From an uncultured Lachnospiraceae bacterium (GTDB taxonomy: Bacteria; Bacillota; Clostridia; Lachnospirales; Lachnospiraceae), in the NCBI GenBank assembly GCA_910584945.1, contig CAJUDY010000019.1:4724-68723 (forward strand): DNA of 64,000 bases, given 5' to 3'. A program made the position numbers and the translations under genes. The notes under the pieces were generated by a model. The model was not told where the DNA came from. It made no database searches and saw only the letters and a program-made list of their open reading frames with translations. Shown here one piece after another: positions 35,554-44,560 of the stretch; within the stretch, counting starts at the first letter, position 1, and each line of letters starts with the position of its first letter.

Positions 35554-35675
35554 TAGTTTTATTTGCTATTTGCACATTATTATTTTTACATTTGAATCCT
35601 TCTGTACACTTTAGACAAATTCCATGTCTGTTGTTTTTACCTGAATTATTCTTTTAAAAATTTATATTTTTACAT

Positions 35676-35704
35676 TTGACACATTTTGATTTGTGCATTA
35701 TAAT
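35676..35704 (+). promoter_or_regulatory. Sigma-A promoter of the LacI-type regulator
   Basis: TTGACA (35676-35681) and TATAAT (35699-35704) are spaced 17 bases apart, a consensus promoter. TTTGTGC and GCACAAA flank the -10 box as an inverted repeat, a possible autoregulatory site. The leader is about 100 bases long. Confidence 0.88.
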
Positions 35705-35813
35705 AGAATCAGCACAAACAAATGACAAAAGAAACATTTGCCGTCTGTATCATGCAGACCGAACATCACAGGTGTAAAAGAATTTTATAAAACAAGGACA
35801 GAAGGAGGCGTAT

Positions 35814-36884
35814 ATGGGCGCACGAGTTACGATTCAGGATATTGCCGATGAGCTTGGTATTTCCCGCAATACCGTTTCAAAGGCAATCAACAACACCGGC
35901 ATCCTGGCAGATGCCACCCGGGATAAGGTGTTAAAAAAAGCGGTGGAGATGGGTTACAAACAGTTTTCCTATGTAACGGCCGCCGCTTCGGGAAGCTCTG
36001 TGCTTTCCGTTCCCGCGCCAAAAGAAAAAAACGAAATCGCGGTATTTCTTACGAATTTTGTGGGAGGAAACCATTTTGCAATGGTCATGCTGGATAAATT
36101 CCAGAAGGAACTGGCAAGTCTTGGGTACAGCCTCACCATGCACCGGATCCTCGCAGAAGAACAGGACGGCATGAAACTGCCCGCCTCTTTTTCCCGGGAA
36201 CGGACCACCGGCATCCTCTGTATCGAGATGTTTCATTATGAATATGATCAGATGCTCTGCAGCCTGGGCCTGCCGATTTTATTTGTGGACGCACCGGTCA
36301 CCTGCCTGAAAGAACCTCTGCGGGCAGATATTCTGTGTATGGACAATCAGTCCGGCATCGGTTCCTTCCTGGGCGAAATGGCCAGGAGAGGGAAGACCCG
36401 GATCGGATTCATCGGGGAAGCCATGCACTGTCTGTCCTTCTTCGAGCGGTATATGGCCTACCGGAACGCCATGTACCTGACCGGGCTTGGCTGTCCGGAG
36501 GAATACTGCATCATATGGAATAAAGAAGGAATCCGCAATCCGTCTTCTGAAGAGTATCAGGAATATCTGGCAGAAAGCTTTCAGCGGCTTCCGCAGCTAC
36601 CGGAGGTATTCTTATGCGCCAACGACTTTGTGGCGCTGGACGCTCTGCAGGTGCTGAAAAAATCCGGATATTCCGTTCCGGAGGATGTATGGCTGTGCGG
36701 ATTTGACGATTCGCCGGAATCCAAGATTGTAACGCCTTCCCTCAGCACCATCCATATCCACAGCCAGATCATGGGATTTTCCGCGGTCAATCTGCTGATG
36801 TCCCGCATCAACGAGCCTTCTCTGAATTACCGCACCGTGCATACGGAGACGGACCTGATCTACCGGGAATCCACAGAAGACTGA
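35814..36884 (+). CDS. LacI-family transcriptional regulator of the ABC system
   Basis: 356 residues. The N-terminal helix-turn-helix is VTIQDIADELGISRNTVSKA, followed by a periplasmic-binding-like effector domain (EIAVFLTNFVGGNHFAMVML, VFLCANDFVALDALQVLKKS, VWLCGFDDSPESKIVTPSL). It diverges from the permease-binding protein-GH32 operon and presumably controls it. The start follows GAAGGAGG. Confidence 0.92.
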   Translation: MGARVTIQDIADELGISRNTVSKAINNTGILADATRDKVLKKAVEMGYKQFSYVTAAASGSSVLSVPAPKEKNEIAVFLTNFVGGNHFAMVMLDKFQKELASLGYSLTMHRILAEEQDGMKLPASFSRERTTGILCIEMFHYEYDQMLCSLGLPILFVDAPVTCLKEPLRADILCMDNQSGIGSFLGEMARRGKTRIGFIGEAMHCLSFFERYMAYRNAMYLTGLGCPEEYCIIWNKEGIRNPSSEEYQEYLAESFQRLPQLPEVFLCANDFVALDALQVLKKSGYSVPEDVWLCGFDDSPESKIVTPSLSTIHIHSQIMGFSAVNLLMSRINEPSLNYRTVHTETDLIYRESTED

Positions 36885-36926
36885 TCTGTTACAGACTTTT
36901 CACCCATCTGTCCAAGGAGGAAACTT

Positions 36927-37580
36927 ATGACTGATTTATTCAATGTGGATGGCCCCGTCCTGCAGTTTGTCAACAAAATCGTATACAGCGTCTATCTGAA
37001 CATTTTATGGTTCTTTTGCTGTATTCCGGTGGTCACCATCGGCGCATCCACCACCGCCCTTTTCTATGTGACATTGAAGATTGCAAAAAATGAAGAAGGG
37101 AACATCACGAAAGCATTTTTCCGCTCTTTCCGGCAAAATTTCAGACAGGGCACCCTCATATGGCTGATCCTGCTTGCTGCCGGAATCATTCTCGGTGTCG
37201 ACGGATACGTGCTGTATCATATGCGGTTTGAAAATCTGTTCTGGACGCTCTGCACGGCAGTTTTCTGCGTTGCCGCCATCGCCTACGCCATTGTCCTGAT
37301 GTATATCTTTCCGCTTCTCGCAAGATTCGACAATACCACCGGCGCCATGTTCAAAAACGCGCTGTTTATCGGCGTCCGTTTTCTGTTCTGCACCGTACTG
37401 ATGGCTGCCGTTTATTTTATCATGCTGCTGGTCATCGTCCGCATCTTTACTCCGGCTGTGATCTTCGGCGAAGGCCTTTGCGCTCTGCTCTGTTCTTATC
37501 TGCTGTCCAACATACTTCATCTCTGTCAGGAAAAGACCGAACTGCACACAGATGCCGCTTCCGAAGCGAAGCAGGCGTGA
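36927..37580 (+). CDS. YesL-family (DUF624) membrane protein
   Basis: 217 residues with about five helices. The N-terminal LNILWFFCCIPVVTIGASTT is the DUF624 signature. YesL-type proteins are regularly encoded with LplABC-like sugar importers, but their role is unknown. It lies 40 bases after the LacI gene and 23 bases before the next gene, in one operon. Confidence 0.9.
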   Translation: MTDLFNVDGPVLQFVNKIVYSVYLNILWFFCCIPVVTIGASTTALFYVTLKIAKNEEGNITKAFFRSFRQNFRQGTLIWLILLAAGIILGVDGYVLYHMRFENLFWTLCTAVFCVAAIAYAIVLMYIFPLLARFDNTTGAMFKNALFIGVRFLFCTVLMAAVYFIMLLVIVRIFTPAVIFGEGLCALLCSYLLSNILHLCQEKTELHTDAASEAKQA

Positions 37581-37603
37581 ATGCCACGAAAAAGGAGCGC
37601 TCC

Positions 37604-38308
37604 ATGTACACCCGAACAACCGATTCTGCAAAAGAAAACCACTGGAAGCGCCTTCACGGAAAGCAGAAAATACAATACGTCTGGGACTATTACAAACTGC
37701 CGATCACGGTCTGCCTGATCTTCCTGTATGTCATCGGCTACATGGTATACGGTCATTTTACCAAAAAAGACATTGTACTTTATACTGGTCTTGTAAATGT
37801 TTCCGCCGGAGAGCAGCTTACCTCTGAATTAAGCCGTGGTTTCCTGGATTCCATGGATACCAGCATTTCCAGAACAGATTTGAAGCTGTATACAGGCTTA
37901 TATCTCACAGATGATCCCGAGGGGGGCAACCGTGAATACGCCTATGCTTCCCGTATAAAAATACTTGCTTCGATCGACAACGAACAGCTGGATATCGTGA
38001 TCATGAACAGGGAAGCATTTGACCTGTTTTCACAAAGCGGATATCTTTATAACATGGAAGAACTGCTCAAGAATCCGAATACCGGGACTGTCGCAGAATG
38101 GACGCCGTATCTTGTGATCAGCCCAGTCACTCAAAAAGACCCTGCCGGCGATATGCCAACAGAAGACTATCCTACAGGACTCCGTCTGTCCCAGAATAAA
38201 CTTTTTGTAAAAGCCGGCTTTGAAGACGACCTGTATCTTGGCGTCATAAAAAACACTCCGAGAATAGATACGGTAATCGAATATATCAAATATCTGTATT
38301 TCAGATAG
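37604..38308 (+). CDS. Unknown single-pass membrane protein in the sugar-importer cluster
   Basis: 234 residues. The start ATG 37604 follows AAAAAGGAG; an in-frame extension back to 37478 would run over the YesL gene. A cytoplasmic N-terminus (HWKRLHGKQKIQYVWDYYKL) leads into one helix (PITVCLIFLYVIGYMVYG), then an outer domain with AYASRIKILASIDNEQLDIV and IVIMNREAFDLFSQSGYLYN. The latter resembles a solute-binding-protein fold fragment. It may assist the importer. No family was recognised. Confidence 0.75.
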   Translation: MYTRTTDSAKENHWKRLHGKQKIQYVWDYYKLPITVCLIFLYVIGYMVYGHFTKKDIVLYTGLVNVSAGEQLTSELSRGFLDSMDTSISRTDLKLYTGLYLTDDPEGGNREYAYASRIKILASIDNEQLDIVIMNREAFDLFSQSGYLYNMEELLKNPNTGTVAEWTPYLVISPVTQKDPAGDMPTEDYPTGLRLSQNKLFVKAGFEDDLYLGVIKNTPRIDTVIEYIKYLYFR

Positions 38309-38317
38309 GATAAAAAA

Positions 38318-38346
38318 TTGACTTCTCATCCCGCATGTGCTAATCT
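38318..38346 (+). promoter_or_regulatory. Sigma-A promoter of metG
   Basis: TTGACT (38318-38323) and TAATCT (38341-38346) are spaced 17 bases apart. Only about 40 bases of leader follow, too short for a T-box riboswitch. Confidence 0.6.
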
Positions 38347-38394
38347 GATAAAAGTTAGTATTTACGCTTAGAATATGGAAAATGAGGTAAAAAG

Positions 38395-40341
38395 ATGGAC
38401 AAGAAAAAGTATTATATGACCACTGCCATCGCCTATACATCCGGCAAGCCCCATATCGGCAACACCTACGAGATCGTGCTGGCGGACAGCATCGCCCGCT
38501 ACAAGAGATTCCAGGGGTACGATGTGTTCTTCCAGACCGGAACCGATGAGCACGGCCAAAAGATCGAACTGAAAGCGGCGGAAGCCGGGATTACCCCTCA
38601 GGAGTTCGTGGACGGTGTGGCGGGGGAGATCCGCCGCATCTGGGATCTGATGGACACGTCTTATAACAAGTTTATCCGGACCACCGACAAGGACCATGAG
38701 GCCCAGGTACAGAAGATTTTCAAATATATGTATGACAAAGGCGACATTTACAAAGGATATTATGAGGGGATGTACTGTACGCCCTGCGAATCCTTCTTTA
38801 CCGAATCCCAGTTGGTGGACGGCAAATGTCCCGACTGCGGGCGGGAAGTACAGCCCGCCAAAGAAGAGGCCTATTTCTTCAAGATGAGCAAATACGCGGA
38901 CCGGCTGATCGAGCACATCAACAGCCATCCGGAGTTTATTCAGCCCGTATCCCGCAAGAACGAGATGATGAACAATTTCCTGCTGCCGGGCCTGCAGGAC
39001 CTGTGCGTGTCCAGGACCTCTTTTAAGTGGGGCATCCCGGTGGACTTTGATCCCAAACACGTAGTCTACGTATGGCTGGACGCCCTGACCAACTATATCA
39101 CCGGGATCGGTTACGAGTGCGGCGGCGACAGCAGCGAATTATTTAACAAGAACTGGCCGGCGGACCTCCACCTGATCGGCAAGGATATCATCCGTTTCCA
39201 CACGATCTACTGGCCCATCTTCCTGATGTCGCTGGATCTGCCCCTTCCGAAGCAGATCTTCGGACATCCCTGGCTTCTCCAGGGGGACGGCAAGATGAGC
39301 AAGTCCAAGGGCAATGTGCTCTACGCGGACGATCTGGTGAACTTCTTCGGCGTGGACGCGGTGCGTTACTTTGTACTGCACGAGATGCCCTTTGAAAATG
39401 ACGGCGTGATCTCCTGGGAACTGATCGTGGAACGTCTGAACTCCGAGCTTGCCAACACCCTGGGCAATCTGGTCAACCGCACCATCTCCATGTCCAACAA
39501 GTATTTCGGCGGAGTGGTGACGAACCCGGAAGCAGCGGAAGCAGTCGACGAGGATCTCAGGAAAACCGTGCTGGACACCGTGGGAAAAGCAAGCGAGAAG
39601 ATGGACCAGCTCCGGGTGGCGGACGCCATCACCGAGATTTTCAATCTGTTCAAACGCTGCAACAAATACATCGACGAGACCATGCCCTGGGCCCTGGCAA
39701 AGGACCCGGAGAAAAAAGACCGTCTGGCCACGGTGCTTTATAACCTGGTGGAAAGCATCAGCTTTGGAGCCACCCTCCTTGCCCCGTTCATGCCCTCCAC
39801 CTCTGAAAAAATCCTGGCCCAGTTAAACGCCAGAAGCCGCGGCATCGAAGAGATGAACGTCTTCGGCCTCTATGAATCCGGAACCAAAGTGACAGAAAAG
39901 CCGGAGATTCTCTTCGCAAGGCTGGATATCAAGGAAGTGATGGAAAAAGTAGAAGCGCTGCAGGCGGAAGCCGCAAAGGCCGACGGCGAGCCGGTGATCG
40001 ACATCGAAGAAAAGGACAAGATCTCCTATGACGACTTCAGCAAATTGCAGTTCCAGGTCGGCGAGATTCTCTCCTGCGAGGCCGTACCCAAGGCGGATCG
40101 GCTGCTCTGCTCCCAGGTGAAGATCGGAAGCCAGGTGCGCCAGATCGTCTCCGGCATCCGAAGCACCTACACGCCGGAAGAAATGGTCGGCAAGAAGGTC
40201 ATGGTCCTTGTGAACCTGGAGCCCAGGAAGATCCGCGGCCTGATATCCGAAGGCATGTTGCTTTCCGCAGAGGATGAAAACGGCAATCTTTCCCTGATGA
40301 TTCCGGAAAAACCCATGCCCTCCGGCGCGGAAGTTTGCTGA
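38395..40341 (+). CDS. metG: Methionyl-tRNA synthetase with C-terminal tRNA-binding domain
   Basis: 648 residues. It charges tRNA-Met. The HIGH motif reads HIGN (GKPHIGNTYEIVLADS), the zinc knuckle includes CTPCES and CPDCG, and the KMSKS loop is GDGKMSKSKGNVLYADD. The C-terminal ~110 residues form a dimerising tRNA-binding domain (FQVGEILSCEAVPKADRLLC, VNLEPRKIRGLISEGMLLSA). The start follows GAGGTAAAAAG. Confidence 0.96.
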   Translation: MDKKKYYMTTAIAYTSGKPHIGNTYEIVLADSIARYKRFQGYDVFFQTGTDEHGQKIELKAAEAGITPQEFVDGVAGEIRRIWDLMDTSYNKFIRTTDKDHEAQVQKIFKYMYDKGDIYKGYYEGMYCTPCESFFTESQLVDGKCPDCGREVQPAKEEAYFFKMSKYADRLIEHINSHPEFIQPVSRKNEMMNNFLLPGLQDLCVSRTSFKWGIPVDFDPKHVVYVWLDALTNYITGIGYECGGDSSELFNKNWPADLHLIGKDIIRFHTIYWPIFLMSLDLPLPKQIFGHPWLLQGDGKMSKSKGNVLYADDLVNFFGVDAVRYFVLHEMPFENDGVISWELIVERLNSELANTLGNLVNRTISMSNKYFGGVVTNPEAAEAVDEDLRKTVLDTVGKASEKMDQLRVADAITEIFNLFKRCNKYIDETMPWALAKDPEKKDRLATVLYNLVESISFGATLLAPFMPSTSEKILAQLNARSRGIEEMNVFGLYESGTKVTEKPEILFARLDIKEVMEKVEALQAEAAKADGEPVIDIEEKDKISYDDFSKLQFQVGEILSCEAVPKADRLLCSQVKIGSQVRQIVSGIRSTYTPEEMVGKKVMVLVNLEPRKIRGLISEGMLLSAEDENGNLSLMIPEKPMPSGAEVC

Positions 40342-40416
40342 TATAAATCAAACGAATATTCGATTCCTCTCTCTCATATACTCTTTTGAACCATTCCGGT
40401 TCGAAAGGGGTATGAG

Positions 40417-42363
40417 ATGCAGAGGTTTTTCTTTTCTAAAAAAGTCCTGATCACAGCATGCACACTGGTGCTGTCCTTTCCGTTCTCCCTGAAGGGATAT
40501 GCTTTTGACCGTTTTACCATGGATATCTTCCGGCAGGCGCTCTCCGGCAATACCATCGACCTTCACTATACGCTGGCCAACCCCGGATCTTACGGCATCA
40601 AGGAGGCCAATCCTTCCTTCGGTTCCTTTGACCGGGAAGCCGCGAAGGAAAGCCAGGCTTATCTGGAGAAATGCCGCAAAAAGCTTTCCCGCTATCTAAA
40701 GGGCGGCCTTGGTGAGGAAGACCAGCTCACGGCGGAAATCCTTGACTGGTGGCTCGCCGGACAAATCGAGGCGGAGGAATACTATTATTATCAGGAACCC
40801 TTAGGACCGACTCTGGGCGTCCAGGCGCAGCTTCCGGTCCTGCTGGCCGAATATCCCTTCCGGAACGAACAGGACATCAAGACTTATCTGGAACTTCTGA
40901 GTACCCTTCCGGAATACTTCCAAAGTATCGCCGCCTTTGAGTCCGAAAAGTCCGAACAGGGACTATTTATGACCGACGAGATGCTGGACCAGGTCCTAAA
41001 CCAGTGCCGCTCCCTGATTCCCTCCGACTCTCTCAATCAAACCCACTTTCTGGCGCTTACCTTCCGGGAACGGATCGAGCAATGTGACTTTCTAAGTTCT
41101 GACCAGAAAATCTCCTATGAGGCCGAGAATCTGCGCAATCTGAACCGATACGTCGCCTTTGCTTATCAAGAACTCTGCCAGTCCCTGGAATCGCTCCGGG
41201 GCAGCGGACAGAATGCTCAGGGGCTCTACCATACCCCCCGGGGAATTGATTATTACGAATATCTCCTCAAATATTCCATCGGCACAGACCTCAGTATCGC
41301 CGGAATCCATCAGCTTCTGGAGGAACAGATGGAGAGCGATTACGAGACGATCCTCTATGGACTGCACCAGGACGTGGGGCTGATCCGGCTCACCGACGAC
41401 ACGCCTTCCGCCGAATCTCCGGAAGAGATTCTTACCCGGCTGGAGACGCAGATTGCGGAAGATTTCCCCGCGGCGGAAGAGATTTCCTGGACCGTGAAGG
41501 AGGTTCCGAATTCTCTGGCGGCCTTTTTAAGTCCTGCCTTCTATATGACGCCCGCCATCGACACTCCCCAGCAGAATGTAATCTATATCAATCCTTCCTA
41601 TCAGCCGGACCGGACCGAACTGATTACCACCCTCGCCCATGAGAGCTATCCCGGACATCTGTATCAGAATTCTTTTGAAAATCAGGAGGGTTACGCCCCC
41701 GTACGGAATCTGTTCTACATCGGAGGATACACGGAAGGCTGGGGACTCTACAGCGAATATTACGCCTATGATCTGCTGGGGCTTACGGACCAGGAAGCGG
41801 CCTTCCTTCGGGCCACCTCCTCTCTGAACTTCGCCGTCTGCGCCAGCCTGGACCTGGCCATCCACGGGGAGGGATGGTCCGAGGAGGACTGCCGGACCTA
41901 CCTTGCCTCCTTCGGTATCAAGGACAAACAGCAGATTCACACACTGTACCTGAATATTCTGGAAGAACCCTCCAACTACCTGAAATACTATCTGGGCTAT
42001 CTGGAAATCTTAAAATTAAAAGAGAGCGCCCTTGCACTCTCTTCGAATCTGACTCTCTGTGATTTTCACACCTGGTTTCTGGAGACGGGACCGGCGCCCT
42101 TTTTTATTCTGGAAGAACGGCTAGATTCCCAGATCCTTAAAGTATCTGCGGAGCTTCTCCAAAGCCCGGGTCAGGACCTCCATCTCCTGGCCCTCGAACC
42201 CGTCCATGACCGTCTGTACCATCTTCTTGTGGAAGGCCGCATGCTTTTCATAGGCCCGAACACCCTTCTCAGTCAGGGACAGCAGAACCACCCGCTTGTC
42301 CTCGGGGCTGCGGACCCGGGAGACATACCCTTTTTTCACCAGGTTGTTGATAGCGGTGGTTAA
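40417..42363 (+). CDS. DUF885-family putative metallopeptidase, secreted
   Basis: 648 residues as read. A signal peptide (KVLITACTLVLSFPFSLKGY) begins it. The putative zinc site is HESYPGH at residues 408-414, typical of DUF885. Family members end soon after a motif like FHTWFLETGPAPFFIL, which here falls near 42105; the last ~80 residues run antisense through marR and look like read-through. A one-base shift near 42115 would stop at a TAG just there. The substrate is unknown; a carboxypeptidase-like role is guessed. Confidence 0.8.
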   Translation: MQRFFFSKKVLITACTLVLSFPFSLKGYAFDRFTMDIFRQALSGNTIDLHYTLANPGSYGIKEANPSFGSFDREAAKESQAYLEKCRKKLSRYLKGGLGEEDQLTAEILDWWLAGQIEAEEYYYYQEPLGPTLGVQAQLPVLLAEYPFRNEQDIKTYLELLSTLPEYFQSIAAFESEKSEQGLFMTDEMLDQVLNQCRSLIPSDSLNQTHFLALTFRERIEQCDFLSSDQKISYEAENLRNLNRYVAFAYQELCQSLESLRGSGQNAQGLYHTPRGIDYYEYLLKYSIGTDLSIAGIHQLLEEQMESDYETILYGLHQDVGLIRLTDDTPSAESPEEILTRLETQIAEDFPAAEEISWTVKEVPNSLAAFLSPAFYMTPAIDTPQQNVIYINPSYQPDRTELITTLAHESYPGHLYQNSFENQEGYAPVRNLFYIGGYTEGWGLYSEYYAYDLLGLTDQEAAFLRATSSLNFAVCASLDLAIHGEGWSEEDCRTYLASFGIKDKQQIHTLYLNILEEPSNYLKYYLGYLEILKLKESALALSSNLTLCDFHTWFLETGPAPFFILEERLDSQILKVSAELLQSPGQDLHLLALEPVHDRLYHLLVEGRMLFIGPNTLLSQGQQNHPLVLGAADPGDIPFFHQVVDSGG

Positions 42364-42531
42364 GGTCCCCACCGTAACCGCCATGGCCCTGGCCACCGTG
42401 GACATGTTCTTCGTTTCGCTGACGCCGATGGCGTCGATGATATGCATGTCGTTGATGGAGATTTCCTTGAAGCTGCCGGTAATCAGCACCCGGTGCTCCA
42501 TGTCCAGCACTTCATTGAACAGCATCACCAA
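42121..42531 (-). CDS. MarR-family transcriptional regulator
   Basis: 136 residues from a TTG start at 42531; ATG 42525 is next, and no clear ribosome site marks any of them. The winged helix includes ISINDMHIIDAIG, MSTVARAMAVTVGTLTTAIN and GYVSRVRSPEDKRVVLLSLT. The sequence is closest in feel to FabT-type MarR proteins of fatty-acid synthesis, but no fab genes follow. It converges on and overlaps the DUF885 gene by 243 bases. Confidence 0.85.
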   Translation of the reverse strand: MVMLFNEVLDMEHRVLITGSFKEISINDMHIIDAIGVSETKNMSTVARAMAVTVGTLTTAINNLVKKGYVSRVRSPEDKRVVLLSLTEKGVRAYEKHAAFHKKMVQTVMDGFEGQEMEVLTRALEKLRRYFKDLGI

Positions 42532-42652
42532 CAGATCATTTAACAGCTTTTCCTTGTCCAGACCGCATCACCCCCCGCACTGTAACCTTTCTCCCTTTTC
42601 GTCCGGTCACAGTATAACATATTTCCAGCGGGGGTGCAATGGGCCAATTGAG

Positions 42653-44536
42653 TCAGGAAACGGTCAGGATCTTATCCAGCGCCTTCACTTCCCCGGTCTT
42701 CACCACTTCCACATGCTCCGGAGCGGATACCAGCACGGCGGTGGTCAGGTCGTAGCCGGCCTTTTTGATAGCGTCCATGTCGAAGGTAAGAAGCCGGTCT
42801 CCGGCCTTTACCTGATCCCCGGATTCCTTAAGCGCCTGAAAGTGAGCGCCGTTTAATTCCACCGTGTTGATTCCCACATGAATCAGGATCTCCGTGCCGT
42901 CGCTGCTCAGAAGTCCGATGGCATGCTTCGTGTCAAAAAACATGGAGATCTCTCCGTCAAAAGGCGCCACCACTTCTCCTCTGGCCGGGACAATCCCCAC
43001 GCCGGCTCCCAGGGCGCCGGAGGCAAAGGTGGCGTCCGGAATCTCCGTGTGCAAAACAGCAGTTCCCTCCACCGGAGCATAGACGCAGCCGGCTTCCGTC
43101 TCGATGGCCGGTCTCTTCTCTTCCTTCGTCGCGTCTGCTTTTTTCGTGTCTTTTTCTTCGTCCTTGTAGCCGAAGGTCCAGGTGAGGGCAAAGGCCACGC
43201 CTGCCGCGATCAGGAACATGATCAGATAGTTGACCGGATCATGCAGGCAGAGCAGAAGTCCGAAGATGCCGGTTACGCCGGTTCCCGTGGCTCCAAGACC
43301 CACGATGGACGCATACAGAGCGCCCGCTGCGCCGCCCACCGCGCCGCATACAAAGGGCTTGAAGAATCTTAAGTTCACACCGAAGATCGCCGGCTCCGTG
43401 ATTCCCATAAAACAGGACATGGCCGACGGAACCGCCATGGACTTGGTCTTCTGATTTTTGGTCTTCAGAGCCACTGCCAGCGTTGCCGCACCCTGGGCGA
43501 TGTTCGCCGCGGAAGCAAGGGGAAGCCAGTAGGTCACGCCGTAGAGTCCAAGCTGTCCCACGTCGATCACCGTATACATATGATGAACGCCTGCCACAAC
43601 GGTCAGGGAATAAAGACCGCCCATGAGGAAACTTCCGACTCCGAAAGGAAGCGCGATCAGCTGCTGCACCCCGCCGATGATGCCGTTTTCAATGGTCACA
43701 AACACCGGTCCGATGATGGAGTAAGTCAGATACCCGGTAGCAAAGACGCTGACCAGAGGCGTCACGAACAGATCGAACATGGCCGGAACGATTTTGTGAA
43801 GCTTTTTCTCAATGGCGCACATGACGAACACGGAGATAATCACCGGGATGACATGGCCCTGATAGCCCACCAGATCCACCTCGTAAAGGCCAAACCACAC
43901 GCTCTGGGTCCGCTGCACGCCCTCGGTCGCCACGGTCCAGGCGTTCTGCAGATCCGGATGGATCATCAGCATACCGATGACCGCTCCCAGATAAGGATTG
44001 CCTCCGAACACCTTCGCCGCACTGTAGGCAATCAGAATCGGCAGGAACACATAAGCCGTGTTGGCAAAAAGATTGGCAAACACAAAGATGGAGCCTGACG
44101 TGTCAATATTCAAGAATCCGTTGTTAACCATGAAGTTTAAGGCCTCCATGATTCCCATCAGAAAACCGCTGGCCACGATCGCCGGGATGATGGGCACGAA
44201 GATGTCCCCCAGGGTCTTGACGGCTCTCTTATAGAAGGGCTGTTTCGCCGCGGCCGCCGCCTTCGCGTCATCCTTGCTGGCAGCCGACAGTCCGGAGACC
44301 GCCAGAAACTCGTCATAGACCTTGTTGACCGTTCCCGTCCCCAGGATGATCTGGAGCTGCCCGGAAGCGCTGAACACGCCTTTGACGCCGTCGACGTCTT
44401 CCACCGCTTTGGCGTCGCACTTGTCATTGTCCACCAGCACCAGACGAAGCCTGGTGGCGCAATGAGCCGCGGAGATCAGATTCTCTTTTTTGCCTACTTT
44501 TTCGTAGATCTCTTCTGCTACTTTTCTGTAATCCAT
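42653..44536 (-). CDS. Sucrose/beta-glucoside-type PTS transporter, EIIBCA
   Basis: 627 residues. Domain order B-C-A: EIIB has phospho-Cys26 in SAAHCATRLRL; EIIC has about ten helices (FVPIIPAIVASGFLMGIMEA, GGLYSLTVVAGVHHMYTVID, MGITEPAIFGVNLRF); EIIA has VYAPVEGTAVLHTEIPD and phospho-His in EILIHVGINTVEL. It imports and phosphorylates sucrose, judging by the GH32 gene 24 bases upstream and the LacI regulator. The start follows GAGGAG. Confidence 0.94.
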   Translation of the reverse strand: MDYRKVAEEIYEKVGKKENLISAAHCATRLRLVLVDNDKCDAKAVEDVDGVKGVFSASGQLQIILGTGTVNKVYDEFLAVSGLSAASKDDAKAAAAAKQPFYKRAVKTLGDIFVPIIPAIVASGFLMGIMEALNFMVNNGFLNIDTSGSIFVFANLFANTAYVFLPILIAYSAAKVFGGNPYLGAVIGMLMIHPDLQNAWTVATEGVQRTQSVWFGLYEVDLVGYQGHVIPVIISVFVMCAIEKKLHKIVPAMFDLFVTPLVSVFATGYLTYSIIGPVFVTIENGIIGGVQQLIALPFGVGSFLMGGLYSLTVVAGVHHMYTVIDVGQLGLYGVTYWLPLASAANIAQGAATLAVALKTKNQKTKSMAVPSAMSCFMGITEPAIFGVNLRFFKPFVCGAVGGAAGALYASIVGLGATGTGVTGIFGLLLCLHDPVNYLIMFLIAAGVAFALTWTFGYKDEEKDTKKADATKEEKRPAIETEAGCVYAPVEGTAVLHTEIPDATFASGALGAGVGIVPARGEVVAPFDGEISMFFDTKHAIGLLSSDGTEILIHVGINTVELNGAHFQALKESGDQVKAGDRLLTFDMDAIKKAGYDLTTAVLVSAPEHVEVVKTGEVKALDKILTVS

Positions 44537-44560
44537 ACTTTCACTCTCCTCTTTCTTATT

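Noticed and set aside
38309..38394. T-box riboswitch before metG
   Set aside because: The leader is too short and has no T-box sequence or antiterminator.
42532..42575. Longer MarR protein starting upstream of 42531
   Set aside because: The in-frame upstream codons offer only CTG starts before a TGA; alignment would be needed to prefer them.
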